Below are positions 22,910-30,516 of a stretch of DNA of 36,004 bases, one piece after another. The notes below the pieces were generated by a model. That model was given only the letters and a program-made list of their open reading frames with translations, did no database searches and was not told the DNA's origin. Source of the DNA: Nonomuraea ceibae (lineage in GTDB: Bacteria; Actinomycetota; Actinomycetes; Streptosporangiales; Streptosporangiaceae); the NCBI RefSeq assembly GCF_019396325.1, contig NZ_JAHKRO010000092.1, positions 1 to 36,004 of the forward strand. Direction: 5' to 3'. The position numbers were made by a program, and so were the translations under genes. Position 1 is the first letter of the stretch, and each line of letters starts with the position of its first letter.

Positions 22910-24194
22910 GGTAGCGCAGCCACAGGTACGGTGCGACCAGCGCGACCGTCACCGGTGTGACGATCAGCCCGTACTTGGTGAACTGCCAGAAGCTGATCGG
23001 CGAGCCGTTGCGCGCGGCGATGCCGAGCACGACGACGTTGGCCGCCGCCCCCACGGCGGTGGCGTTGCCGCCCAGGTCGGCGCCGAAGGCCAGCGCCCAC
23101 CACAGCACCTGGCCGGGCCCGTCGCCACCGGTGGCCTCGACCAGCCGCTCGACGATCGGCGCCATCGTCGCCACGTACGGGATGTTGTCCACGATGGCCG
23201 AGAGCACGGCCGAGCCGCCGAGCAGCCCCATCGTGGCCGCGGCCACCTCCCCGCCGGTCGCCGCGACCGCAGCCTCCGAGAGCTGCCCGATCACCCCGGT
23301 CTCGACCAGGGCCCCCACCATGACGAACAGCCCGGCGAAGAACACCAGCGTCGGCCATTCCACCTCGGCGATGGCCTGCTCAGTCGTGATCTTGGTGGCG
23401 GCGACCAGGATTCCCGCGCCCAGCAGGGCGACGATCGAGGGCTCGTAGTGCAGGACAGGGTGCAGCACGAACGCCGCCATGACCAGGCCCAGCACGGTGA
23501 GCGACTGCCACAGCAGCCGCCGGTCACCGATCGCCTCGTTCTCGTCCAGCGCCATCACCGCCGCCGCCCGCTCCGGATCATGACGGAACGTCCGCCCGAA
23601 CATCAGCCAGCACAGGCCGACGAACACCGCCATCAGGACGACCACCATCGGCGCCATGTGGATCAGGAAGTCGTTGAAACTGAGCCCGCCCCGGCTGGCG
23701 ATGATGATGTTCGGCGGATCACCCACCAACGTCGCCGCACCACCGATGTTGGACGCCATCGCCTCCGCGATCAAAAACGGCACCGCAGAAACCGCCAGCC
23801 GCTCACACACCAAGAACGTCACCGGCGCGATCAGCAACACCGTCGTCACATTGTCCAGCAACGCCGACGCCAGCGCCGTGATCAACACCAGCAACACCAT
23901 CAACCGAAACGGCCGCCCCCGCGCCCGCTTGGCCGCCCAGATCGCCAGATACTCGAAAACCCCCGTCTCCTTCAGCACCCCCACAATGATCATCATGCCC
24001 AGCAGCAGAAAAATCACATTCCAGTCGATCCCGGAATGCTCCGAAAAGAACGCCGCCTCCGCACCCGTGGCATGGATCAACAACATGATCCCCGCCCCAC
24101 CCAGCGCCGCCGCCACCCGATGCACCTTCTCCGACGCGATCAACGCGTACGCGACAAGGAACACCGCCACACTCACCCACGCCAGCACGCCCAC
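22902..24194 (-). CDS. ArsB/NhaD-type anion or Na+/H+ transporter
   Basis: Membrane transporter of about 430 residues with 11-12 hydrophobic segments, of the ArsB/NhaD/citrate-transporter (ion transporter) superfamily. Duplicated core motifs are visible: ALASALLDNVTTVLLIAPVT and NIGGAATLVGDPPNIIIAS in the first half, SAIVDNIPYVATMAPI and GADLGGNATAVGAAANVV in the second. The Asp-Asn pairs are typical. Whether it moves Na+, arsenite or an organic anion is not decidable. I prefer GTG 24194 (10 nt after GAAGGG) to 24203. The 5' half (above ~23700) is less GC-rich than the 3' half, suggesting a mosaic gene. Confidence 0.85.
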   Translation of the reverse strand: MGVLAWVSVAVFLVAYALIASEKVHRVAAALGGAGIMLLIHATGAEAAFFSEHSGIDWNVIFLLLGMMIIVGVLKETGVFEYLAIWAAKRARGRPFRLMVLLVLITALASALLDNVTTVLLIAPVTFLVCERLAVSAVPFLIAEAMASNIGGAATLVGDPPNIIIASRGGLSFNDFLIHMAPMVVVLMAVFVGLCWLMFGRTFRHDPERAAAVMALDENEAIGDRRLLWQSLTVLGLVMAAFVLHPVLHYEPSIVALLGAGILVAATKITTEQAIAEVEWPTLVFFAGLFVMVGALVETGVIGQLSEAAVAATGGEVAAATMGLLGGSAVLSAIVDNIPYVATMAPIVERLVEATGGDGPGQVLWWALAFGADLGGNATAVGAAANVVVLGIAARNGSPISFWQFTKYGLIVTPVTVALVAPYLWLRYLM

Positions 24195-24273
24195 CCAGCG
24201 CACACCCTTCGTCCCAGCGTCAACGACGTGCTCGAACGTACCAAAGCGCCACCGGGGCGCCCTCGAGGGCGTG

Positions 24274-24305
24274 CGTAACTGTACCGGCTGACCGGTATAG
24301 TTACG
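24274..24305 (+). promoter_or_regulatory. TetR operator overlapping a leaderless promoter
   Basis: The arms CGTAACTGTACCGG (24274-24287) and CCGGTATAGTTACG (24292-24305) match at 13 of 14 positions around a 4-nt centre. The right arm contains TATAGT (24296-24301), a -10 box 7 nt before GTG 24309. The layout predicts autorepression by the TetR encoded immediately downstream, and possible control of the divergent transporter. Confidence 0.75.
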
Positions 24306-24308
24306 TGC

Positions 24309-24863
24309 GTGCCACGACCCAGCTCACGCGAACGGCTGCTCGACGCGGCGGCCGACGTGCTCCTCGCCCAGGGGGCCGAGTCCCTCACCCTCGAAGCGGT
24401 CGCCCAGCGCGCCGGCGTCTCCAAGGGCGGCCTCTTCTACCACTTCCCCACCAAGCAGGCCCTCGTCGCCGGCCTGGTCGGACGCCTCACCGACGCCTTC
24501 GACCAGGCCCTGGCCGACGCCGGTGACCACCCCCGCGACATCCTGCGCGCCTACGTCGACGCGACCATCCCGGCCCGCCACACCACCGGCCCCGCCGCCG
24601 CCCCGGCCGACCGCGTCACTGCCGCGCTGCTCGCCGCCGTGCTCGTCGACCCCGCCGGCCTCGCCCCGCTGCGCGAGCGCTACGCCGCCTGGCAGGCCCG
24701 CCTCACCGGCGACGGCATCGACCCCGCCGCCGCCACCGCCGTGCGCCTGGCCGTCGACGGCTGGTGGGCCGCCCGCCTCTTCGGCCTCTCCGAACCCGGC
24801 CCCGGCCTGCACGAGCGCACCCGGGCCCACCTCATGGAGCTGATCGACCGTGCCTGCGACTGA
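24309..24863 (+). CDS. TetR family regulator
   Basis: A 184-residue repressor-type protein. The HTH is at ~5-50 (RERLLDAAADVLLAQG, then LEAVAQRAGVSKGGLFYHFPTKQALV). The effector-binding C-terminal domain is Ala-rich, with VDGWWAARLFGLSEPG near the end. GTG 24309 has no ribosome-binding site and lies 7 nt after a -10 box inside a palindromic operator. It overlaps the next gene (YvaD-like) by 14 bp, so the pair is an operon, as is usual for TetR-YvaD family pairs. Confidence 0.92.
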   Translation: MPRPSSRERLLDAAADVLLAQGAESLTLEAVAQRAGVSKGGLFYHFPTKQALVAGLVGRLTDAFDQALADAGDHPRDILRAYVDATIPARHTTGPAAAPADRVTAALLAAVLVDPAGLAPLRERYAAWQARLTGDGIDPAAATAVRLAVDGWWAARLFGLSEPGPGLHERTRAHLMELIDRACD

Positions 24864-25335
24864 CCTGCCCCGCATCCGCGTGACGAAGATCCTCATGCTC
24901 GTCACCGACGTCGGGTTCGTCGTCTACTTCCTCGTCACCGGCCTCGGGCTCATCCCGCCGGAGTGGGCGTTCGCCGACTACGCCAACCCGATCATGGCCG
25001 CCTGGAACTGGTCCTTCCTCTGGATCGACCTGCTCGCCAGCGCCACCGGCCTGACGAGCCTGTGGCTGCTGCGCCGCCGCGACCCCGGCGGGCCGCCGCT
25101 CATGCTGGTCTCGCTCGTGCTGACGATGGCCTCGGGGCTGATGGCCATCGCGTTCTGGACGCTGCGCGGCGACTTCTCGCCCGCCTGGTGGGCGCCCAAC
25201 CTCTACCTGCTGCTGTTCCCGGTCCCGGCCGTCGTGGCGCTCGTCCGGGCCGGGTGCCTTTACAATGTAGATCCCGTACGGGACGGCCGCCCCTGCGAGG
25301 TTCACGGTCCGGCGGCAAGTACGATCAACGAGTGA
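24850..25335 (+). CDS. YvaD/DUF5360-like membrane protein
   Basis: A 161-residue protein with four hydrophobic segments (about 12-32, 50-70, 80-103 and 118-138) and the YvaD-type signature of a Trp/Asp-rich segment (NPIMAAWNWSFLWIDLLAS). GTG 24850 overlaps the TetR gene and has GGAG 10 nt upstream. The function is unknown; because the pair shares a self-controlled operator, the protein is the likely target of the regulator. The tail (~140-161) is hydrophilic. Its stop overlaps the next gene (GTGA). Confidence 0.78.
   Translation: MPATDLPRIRVTKILMLVTDVGFVVYFLVTGLGLIPPEWAFADYANPIMAAWNWSFLWIDLLASATGLTSLWLLRRRDPGGPPLMLVSLVLTMASGLMAIAFWTLRGDFSPAWWAPNLYLLLFPVPAVVALVRAGCLYNVDPVRDGRPCEVHGPAASTINE
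25320..25325 (+). promoter_or_regulatory. -10 box inside the YvaD gene, before a leaderless start
   Basis: TACGAT lies 6 nt before GTG 25332, with no ribosome-binding site in between. A second candidate, TACAAT (25261-25266), is followed by the perfect palindrome TCCCGTACGGGA (25272-25283). Either could give the DUF4916-like gene its own transcript in addition to the tetR operon. No clear -35 is visible for either. Confidence 0.35.
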
Positions 25336-25868
25336 CCGAAATAACCGAGACCATGCCCGGTTGGCTCGCTCCCGAGGAGCTGGAGTCGGTCCGAGGGCGC
25401 ATGCCGATCCTCTACGTCGACGCGGTGCCGGTGCGGGTCGACGAGACCGGCTCCGTGACCCGCGTCGGCCTCCTGCTGCGCATCGCGCCCGACGGGACGG
25501 TGAGCCGGGCCCTGGTCTCCGGCCGCGTCCTGTATCACGAGCGGATCCGCGACGCGCTGCTGCGCCACCTGGAGAAGGACCTGGGCCCGGTGGCGCTGCC
25601 GAGCCTGCCCGTCTCGCCGCAGCCGTTCACCGTGGCCGAATACTTCCCGACGCCGGGCGTCACGCCCTACCACGACCCGCGCCAGCACGCCGTCTCGATG
25701 GCCTACATCGTGCCGGTGCGCGGCGACTGCCGGCCCCGGCAGGACGCGCTGGACCTGGTGTGGTTCACGCCGGAGGAGGCCGCCTTGCCGATGGTGCAGC
25801 AGGAGATGACGGGCGGCCAGGGCACCCTGCTCAAGCAGGCGCTCGCCTACGTGGGCCGCCTGTCCTGA
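25332..25868 (+). CDS. DUF4916/NUDIX-like protein
   Basis: A 178-residue protein similar to the DUF4916 group of NUDIX-fold proteins. It has GLLLRIAPDGTVSRALVSGRVLYHERIRDALLRHLEKDLG (~50-90), where NUDIX enzymes carry the metal-binding box; the canonical REUXEE pattern is degenerate here, so hydrolase activity is uncertain. DALDLVWFTPEEA near 140 is a typical late NUDIX element. The start GTG overlaps the YvaD-like stop and lies 6 nt after TACGAT. The protein has an unresolved role. Confidence 0.7.
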   Translation: MTEITETMPGWLAPEELESVRGRMPILYVDAVPVRVDETGSVTRVGLLLRIAPDGTVSRALVSGRVLYHERIRDALLRHLEKDLGPVALPSLPVSPQPFTVAEYFPTPGVTPYHDPRQHAVSMAYIVPVRGDCRPRQDALDLVWFTPEEAALPMVQQEMTGGQGTLLKQALAYVGRLS

Positions 25869-25887
25869 CGGCCCGGGCGCTCACCGG

Positions 25888-26472
25888 TCAGGCCGGCTTC
25901 CACGACGGGTCGCGGCCGGTGAGCCCGAGGACGCGGTCGAGCGGCGGGGCGTCGGCCGGCACCGGCACCTCCGGGCCGTAGACGCCCATGGCGCGGCCCT
26001 GCTCGGCGGTGGCCGCCACCTGTGCGGCCAGGCGTTCGAGCAGGTCGTCGTCCCACCGCGGGTGCTGATCGGTGGCGCGGGCCAGGTCCCAGCCGTGCAC
26101 GACGAGCTCGCCCGCGACCATGCCGCCGACCATCGCGGCGGGCAACTCCGTCGCGCCGCCCATGTACGTCGTCCCCTCCCAGGCGGCCGGCTCGCTCCAG
26201 GCCGCCACCAGCCGCGTGGTCTGCGCCTGGAGCTCGGCCGACCAGTCCCCTCCGGTCAGGTCCACGTCGTCCTCCGACGCGGCGGGCGGCGGGACGCTCT
26301 CCTTGCGCGCCGCCCCCTCCAGCGACGGCCCCCAGAACAGCAGGTGGTTGATCAGCTTGCGGACGTCGTACTCGGCGCACGGCGTCGGCGCGCCGAGATC
26401 GCCGGGCTCGACCCGGCGGACGATCTCCGGCACGCCGGCGGCCGCCTGGGCGATGAAATGCAGGTCAGACAT
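25888..26472 (-). CDS. Maleylpyruvate isomerase-fold (TIGR03086-type) protein
   Basis: A 194-residue DinB-like four-helix protein of the mycothiol-dependent maleylpyruvate isomerase N-terminal group. The family features VEPGDLGAPTPCAEYDVRKLINHLLFW (~22-48) and GELVVHGWDLARATDQ (~130-145) are visible; the N- and C-terminal His residues (His 43, His 136 region) are the usual divalent-metal ligands. ATG 26472 was chosen; there is no clear ribosome-binding site. The exact reaction is unknown. It diverges from the AraC gene over a 63-bp spacer. Confidence 0.82.
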   Translation of the reverse strand: MSDLHFIAQAAAGVPEIVRRVEPGDLGAPTPCAEYDVRKLINHLLFWGPSLEGAARKESVPPPAASEDDVDLTGGDWSAELQAQTTRLVAAWSEPAAWEGTTYMGGATELPAAMVGGMVAGELVVHGWDLARATDQHPRWDDDLLERLAAQVAATAEQGRAMGVYGPEVPVPADAPPLDRVLGLTGRDPSWKPA

Positions 26473-26522
26473 GGGGTACACCCAACCATGACACCGCCCC
26501 GCCGTATTGAACAAACACGACA

Positions 26523-26528
26523 TAAGCT
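26523..26528 (+). promoter_or_regulatory. -10 box for a leaderless AraC gene
   Basis: TAAGCT fits TAnnnT and ends 7 nt before ATG 26536. There is no Shine-Dalgarno sequence before that ATG. The upstream TTGAAC (26507-26512) is too close to serve as its -35. Confidence 0.35.
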
Positions 26529-26535
26529 CGTCGGC

Positions 26536-27279
26536 ATGGCCAGGGACGCACGCGAGCTCGACGGCGCCTGGGCGCGGCACCAGCGCCACGCCTTCCCCTC
26601 CCCCTCGCCCGACCTGGCCCCGTACGTCGAGCGCTACTGGGTCGCCACCTGGGACTACGCCGAGCCGTACCGGCAGCTGATCGTGCCGTACCCGAGCGTG
26701 CACCTGACGTTCCAGGACGGGGCCGCCACGCTCCAGGGGCCGGTGAGCGGGCACCAGGTGCGGGTGCTGGAGGGCCGGGGCGGGGTGTTCGGGGTGGCGT
26801 TCCGGCCTGGAGCGTTCCGGCCGTTCCTGGGCGCGCCGGTGTCCACGATCGCCGACCGGCGCTTCGACGCCGCCGAGGTGTTCCCGGGCCCGCTGCCGGA
26901 CCCGGTCGACGTGGAGCCGGTCGAGGAGTTCCTGCGGGCGCACCTGCCCGAGCCGGACCCGAGGGCGGCCCGGGCGGCGGAGGTCGTCGCGCTGATCGCC
27001 GCCACGCCGGCGATCACCCGTGTGGACGCGCTGGCGCGGGAGACCGGGCTGAGCGTGCGCGAGCTGCAGCGGCTGTTCGCCGAGCACGTCGGCCTCGGGC
27101 CCAAGCGCGTCATCCGCCGCTACCGCCTGCGCGAGGCGACCGGCCGCATGGCGGCGGGCACGCCGCCCGACTGGTCCGCGCTGGCCGCCGACCTGGGCTA
27201 CGCCGACCAGGCGCACTTCACGCGGGACTTCCGCAAGCTGTTCGGCGAGACCCCGGCCTGGTACGCCCGGCGGTTCTAG
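26536..27279 (+). CDS. AraC-type regulator with DUF6597-like N-terminus
   Basis: A 247-residue regulator. The N-terminal domain (~10-130: YVERYWVATWDYAEPYRQLIVPYPSVHLTFQ, GVFGVAFRPGAFRPFLG) is the type found in AraC proteins of the DUF6597 kind. The C-terminal HTH pair spans ~165-245 (ETGLSVRELQRLFAEHVGLGPKRVIRRYRLREA, and the second helix-turn-helix ADLGYADQAHFTRDFRKLFGETPAWY). ATG 26536 lies 7 nt after TAAGCT, so leaderless translation is possible. It is divergent from the isomerase-fold gene, which it probably regulates. Confidence 0.88.
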   Translation: MARDARELDGAWARHQRHAFPSPSPDLAPYVERYWVATWDYAEPYRQLIVPYPSVHLTFQDGAATLQGPVSGHQVRVLEGRGGVFGVAFRPGAFRPFLGAPVSTIADRRFDAAEVFPGPLPDPVDVEPVEEFLRAHLPEPDPRAARAAEVVALIAATPAITRVDALARETGLSVRELQRLFAEHVGLGPKRVIRRYRLREATGRMAAGTPPDWSALAADLGYADQAHFTRDFRKLFGETPAWYARRF

Positions 27280-27323
27280 CGTGGCGCGGCAGGCTCGATT
27301 GCGGCGCCGGGTCACCGATGCGC

Positions 27324-27329
27324 TACGGT
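27324..27329 (+). promoter_or_regulatory. -10 box for a leaderless TetR gene
   Basis: TACGGT ends 7 nt before ATG 27337 and no ribosome-binding site is present. The spacer after the AraC stop is only 57 bp. Confidence 0.4.
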
Positions 27330-27336
27330 GCGGGCG

Positions 27337-28020
27337 ATGACCACGACCGAGCCGCGCCGCGACGGCCGCGGGCGCCCCCGCGACCCGGGGGCCGACGCCG
27401 CCATCCTGCGCGCCGCCGTCGACCTGCTGGCCGAGCGCGGCGCCGACCAGACCAGCATCGAGGCGATCGCCCGCCGGGCCGGTGTGACGAAGGTGACGGT
27501 CTACCGCAGATGGCGCAGCAAGGAGGAGTTGCTCGCCCAGGCCATCGAGACGGCCCGCGCCGACCTGCCCCACGTGGCCGACACCGAGGGCAGCCTGCCC
27601 GAGGTGATCGAGCGGCTGCTCCCCCGCTGGGGCGAGATGCTGGCCGAGCCGAGGTTCCGGGCCCTGTCGGCGCGGCTGCTGGCGGCCGGGGCCGGCCATC
27701 CCGCGCTGCTGGAGGCGTACCGGAAGCATCACGTGCTGCCGCGCCGCGAGCGCGCCAGGGAGATCATGGTGCGGGCCCAGCGCGACGGCCACCTCAGCCC
27801 GGCGGCCGACCTCGACGTGCTCGCCGACATGATGGAGGGCGCGGTGATCTGCAAGCTGCTGCTCTCCCCCGGCCCGCTCGACCCGGACGAGATCACCGCC
27901 TACCTGCGCGCCCTGATCACGCAGGCCGGGTTCTCACTTCCGGGCGGTCCAGTGGGCGGGGCGGGAGAGCCCGGCGGGGAGCCGGGTGGCGGCGTCGCCG
28001 GCGGCGGCGTTGAGCTGTGA
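27337..28020 (+). CDS. TetR/AcrR family regulator with overprinted tail
   Basis: A 227-residue regulator. The N-terminus is RRDGRGRPRDPGADAAILRAAVDLLAERGADQTSIEAIARRAGVTKVTVYRRWRSKEELLA, with the HTH at ~25-60. A TetR_C-type ligand domain follows (LADMMEGAVICKLLLSPGPLDPDEITAYLRALI). The last ~25 residues are a Gly/Pro/Glu-rich stretch that overlaps, on the opposite strand, the 3' end of the pentapeptide-repeat gene by 87 bp. Family members normally end near the last helix, so this tail looks acquired by stop loss. ATG 27337 follows the -10 box TACGGT. Confidence 0.87.
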   Translation: MTTTEPRRDGRGRPRDPGADAAILRAAVDLLAERGADQTSIEAIARRAGVTKVTVYRRWRSKEELLAQAIETARADLPHVADTEGSLPEVIERLLPRWGEMLAEPRFRALSARLLAAGAGHPALLEAYRKHHVLPRRERAREIMVRAQRDGHLSPAADLDVLADMMEGAVICKLLLSPGPLDPDEITAYLRALITQAGFSLPGGPVGGAGEPGGEPGGGVAGGGVEL

Positions 28021-28740
28021 CTGCGTGACGAAGAGCGCGCCGGTCAGGTCGGCCCCGCTGAGGTCGGCGCCCCGCAGGTCGGCGCCGATGAGGTCGGCCG
28101 AGCGCAGGTCGGCGCCCTTGAGCGCGGCCCCGATCAGGTAGGCGCCGCGCAGGTTGGCCCCGCGCAGGTCGGCGCCCTTCAGGTTGGCGCCGATCAGGTC
28201 GGCGCCCCGGTGCTCCTTGCGCCGCCCGGCGCCCTTCCTGGCGAGCTCGCTGGCGCGCAGCAGCAGCACGCTGACCTCGGCCCGCCGGGCGGCCACGTCG
28301 AGGTCGAGGAGCTCGGCGGGGCCGAGCCGGGTGAGGCGCTCGATCGCGCCGAGCGCGCGGCGCAGGTCGTCGCGGACGGGACGGGCGGCGGGCAGCGCGA
28401 TCGCCTCGGTGAGGTAGGCGAGCAGCTCGTGGAGCTGCCGCATGACCGGGAACACCGCGAACATCTCCCGCGCGCTGCCGGGCTCGCGCCGCCAGTCGCG
28501 CCCGCCGTAGGTGACCTGGGAGACCTGCTGACCGGCGCCGAAGCAGTCGTAGACCACGCAGCCCGGGTAGCCCGACTCGCGCAGCCGCTCGTGGATGCCG
28601 CACCCGAAGTCGTCCCGCAGGTTGCCGCACGGCTGGCCGGCGGGCTTGTCGGCGGCGAAGTCGGCCGAGGCGGCGAACGGCAGGGCGACGCAGCACAGCC
28701 CGAAGCAGTTGGCGCAGTCGCCCCGAAGCGTGCCCGGCAA
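27934..28740 (-). CDS. Pentapeptide-repeat protein with Cys-rich N-terminus
   Basis: A 268-residue protein. The N-terminal ~75 residues are rich in Cys (CANCFGLCC near 9-17, then CG, CGIH, GCVVYDC), resembling a zinc-binding or Fe-S domain. A helical middle (~90-170) follows. The C-terminal third (~180-240) is a pentapeptide-repeat array A(D/N)L(x)G (GADLIGANLKGADLRGANLRG and on) that forms a right-handed beta-helix. TTG 28740 has GAGGGGG about 5 nt upstream. The function is unknown; some pentapeptide proteins protect DNA gyrase, but nothing here shows that. Confidence 0.85.
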   Translation of the reverse strand: MPGTLRGDCANCFGLCCVALPFAASADFAADKPAGQPCGNLRDDFGCGIHERLRESGYPGCVVYDCFGAGQQVSQVTYGGRDWRREPGSAREMFAVFPVMRQLHELLAYLTEAIALPAARPVRDDLRRALGAIERLTRLGPAELLDLDVAARRAEVSVLLLRASELARKGAGRRKEHRGADLIGANLKGADLRGANLRGAYLIGAALKGADLRSADLIGADLRGADLSGADLTGALFVTQSQLNAAAGDAATRLPAGLSRPAHWTARK

Positions 28741-28754
28741 TGGTCCCCCTCGTG

Positions 28755-29399
28755 TCAGCCGTCCAGGTAGCGCAGGATCGCGAGCACCCTGCGGCTGTAG
28801 GTGGGGGTGGCGGGCAGATCCAGCTTGTCGAAGATGGCGTTGATGTGCTTCTCGACCGTGCTCAATGATATGTGCAGCGCGGCGGCGATCGCCGCGTTGG
28901 CGTAGCCCTGCGCCAGGTGGCCGAGCACCTGCGTCTCCCGTTCGGTGAGCGTGCGCAGCGGGTCGGCGTGCGTGGTGCGGGCCAGGAGCTGGCGCACCAC
29001 CTCGGGGTCGATGACGGTGCCGCCGCCGCGCACCCGCTCCAGCGACCCCAGGAACTCGGCGACCTCCGACACCCGGTCCTTCAGCAGGTAGCCGAGCCCG
29101 CCCTCGGTCCCGGCCAGCAGCGTGGCGGCGTACGTCTTGTCGACGTACTGCGACAGCACGAGCACCCCGACGGCGGGCCAGCTCTCGCGGATGCGCAGCG
29201 CGGCGCGCAGGCCGTCGTCGGTGTGGGTGGGCGGCATCCGCACGTCGACGACGGCGACGTCGGGCCGGTGCTCGGCCACCGCCTCGATGAGGGCGGGGGC
29301 GTCGCCGACGGCGGCGACGACCTCGTGGCCGGCGTCGCGCAGCAGGCTTGCCAGGCCCTCGCGCAGCAGCACGGCGTCGTCGGCCAGGATCAGCCGCAC
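28755..29399 (-). CDS. NarL/LuxR-family response regulator
   Basis: A 214-residue two-component response regulator. The receiver domain is at ~1-120, with the acidic pair Asp 7/Asp 8, the phospho-acceptor Asp 52 (VDVRMP) and a Lys near 108 in LLKDRVSE. A LuxR-type HTH lies at ~146-210 (LTERETQVLGHLAQGYANAAIAAALHISLSTVEKHINAIFDKL). GTG 29399 overlaps the histidine kinase gene by 10 bp, with AAGGAG as its site, so kinase and regulator are coupled. Its targets probably include the neighbouring ABC exporter. Confidence 0.93.
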   Translation of the reverse strand: MRLILADDAVLLREGLASLLRDAGHEVVAAVGDAPALIEAVAEHRPDVAVVDVRMPPTHTDDGLRAALRIRESWPAVGVLVLSQYVDKTYAATLLAGTEGGLGYLLKDRVSEVAEFLGSLERVRGGGTVIDPEVVRQLLARTTHADPLRTLTERETQVLGHLAQGYANAAIAAALHISLSTVEKHINAIFDKLDLPATPTYSRRVLAILRYLDG

Positions 29400-30505
29400 G
29401 GCGGCTCCTTCGGCAGCGTGGCGCGCACCCGGGTGCCGCCGCCGGGGGCGTCGCCCACCTCGAACTCGCCGTCGAGCGCGAGCACGCGGCGGGCCAGGCC
29501 CGACAGGCCGCCGCCGGCCGGGTCGGCGCCGCCCGCGCCGTCGTCGGAGATCACCACGCGCACCGTCCGCTCGTCCTCGCTCAGCACGACCAGGATGTCA
29601 CGGGCGCCGGCGTGCTTGACCGCGTTGGTGATCGCCTCGCGGGCCACGAAGTACAGCGCGGTCTCCACCTCGGTGGCGAGCCGCCCGGTCAGGCCGTGGT
29701 GGACGGTGACGGGCACCCCGGCGCGTTCGGCGACCCCGGCCAGCGCGGCCCGCAGGCCGAGCTCGTCGAGCGCGGTCGGGTAGATGCGCCAGGCGACGCT
29801 GCGCAGCTCGTCCAGCAGGTGCCGCGACTCGGCGTAGGCCTGCGCGACCAGGTCGGCGGCGGGCCCCGGGGCGCCGGCGAAGGCGTGGCGGGCGCGGCCG
29901 AGGAGCATGGCCAGCGCCACGCCGCGCTGCTGGACGCCGTCGTGCAGGTCGCGTTCGATGCGGCGGCGCTCGTCGTCGACGGCGCGCACGATGCCGGAGC
30001 GGGTGGCGGTGAGCTCGGCGATGCGGCGGCGCATGCGCTCCTGCGGGCCCGGGCCGAGGAAACGCCGGGCCAGCCGCCGCTCGCCCGCGACGACGGCCTG
30101 GCAGCACAGCGTGCCCACGGCCAGCAGGAAGATCCCGGAGGTGAGGCCGATCGCCCAGCTCTCGGTCGTCAGCCGGATGCCGGGGAACTCCAGCGCCACG
30201 GGCGACGACTCGCCCGTCAGCATCGCCCAGCAGGCGCCGCCGACGAAGAGCAGGCCGACGAAGATCAGCGACATGGCGACGTAGCCGCCGAGCACGCCCA
30301 CGGCCGCGCGCAGCGCCAGGTAGCCGGCGCCCGCCGTGCCGGGGTCGCTGTCGTGGCCGAGCAGCACCCGCAGCCTGGCCCGTTCGAGCGCCACGAGCCA
30401 TGGCGCCCACCAGCGGGCGAGCGGCCACGCCAGCACGAGCAGGACCAGCTCCAGGCCGCCGGTCACCGCTCCCGCCAGCACCCCGGCGAGCCTTCGTACG
30501 ATCAC
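29390..30505 (-). CDS. Sensor histidine kinase (HisKA_3 type)
   Basis: A 371-residue membrane kinase. Four to five hydrophobic segments fill residues ~10-140. The dimerisation/phosphoacceptor domain HisKA_3 is at ~170-240, with phospho-His 188 in RDLHDGVQQR. The HATPase_c domain is at ~280-365, with N-box Asn 294 (NAVKHAG) and the G-box DDGAGG / GGGLSGLARR. It pairs with the NarL-type regulator. GTG 30505 was chosen; TAGACT (minus strand, 30519-30514) ends 8 nt before it, so a leaderless transcript is possible, though the gene also follows the permease gene by 11 bp. Confidence 0.9.
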   Translation of the reverse strand: MIVRRLAGVLAGAVTGGLELVLLVLAWPLARWWAPWLVALERARLRVLLGHDSDPGTAGAGYLALRAAVGVLGGYVAMSLIFVGLLFVGGACWAMLTGESSPVALEFPGIRLTTESWAIGLTSGIFLLAVGTLCCQAVVAGERRLARRFLGPGPQERMRRRIAELTATRSGIVRAVDDERRRIERDLHDGVQQRGVALAMLLGRARHAFAGAPGPAADLVAQAYAESRHLLDELRSVAWRIYPTALDELGLRAALAGVAERAGVPVTVHHGLTGRLATEVETALYFVAREAITNAVKHAGARDILVVLSEDERTVRVVISDDGAGGADPAGGGLSGLARRVLALDGEFEVGDAPGGGTRVRATLPKEPPCG

Positions 30506-30516
30506 GGCTGGGCAGT

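Noticed and set aside
28020..28215. Short periodic DNA repeats suggesting a CRISPR or satellite
   Set aside because: The periodicity (GGTCGGCGCC-like units every 15 bp) is the coding signature of the pentapeptide-repeat protein on the minus strand.
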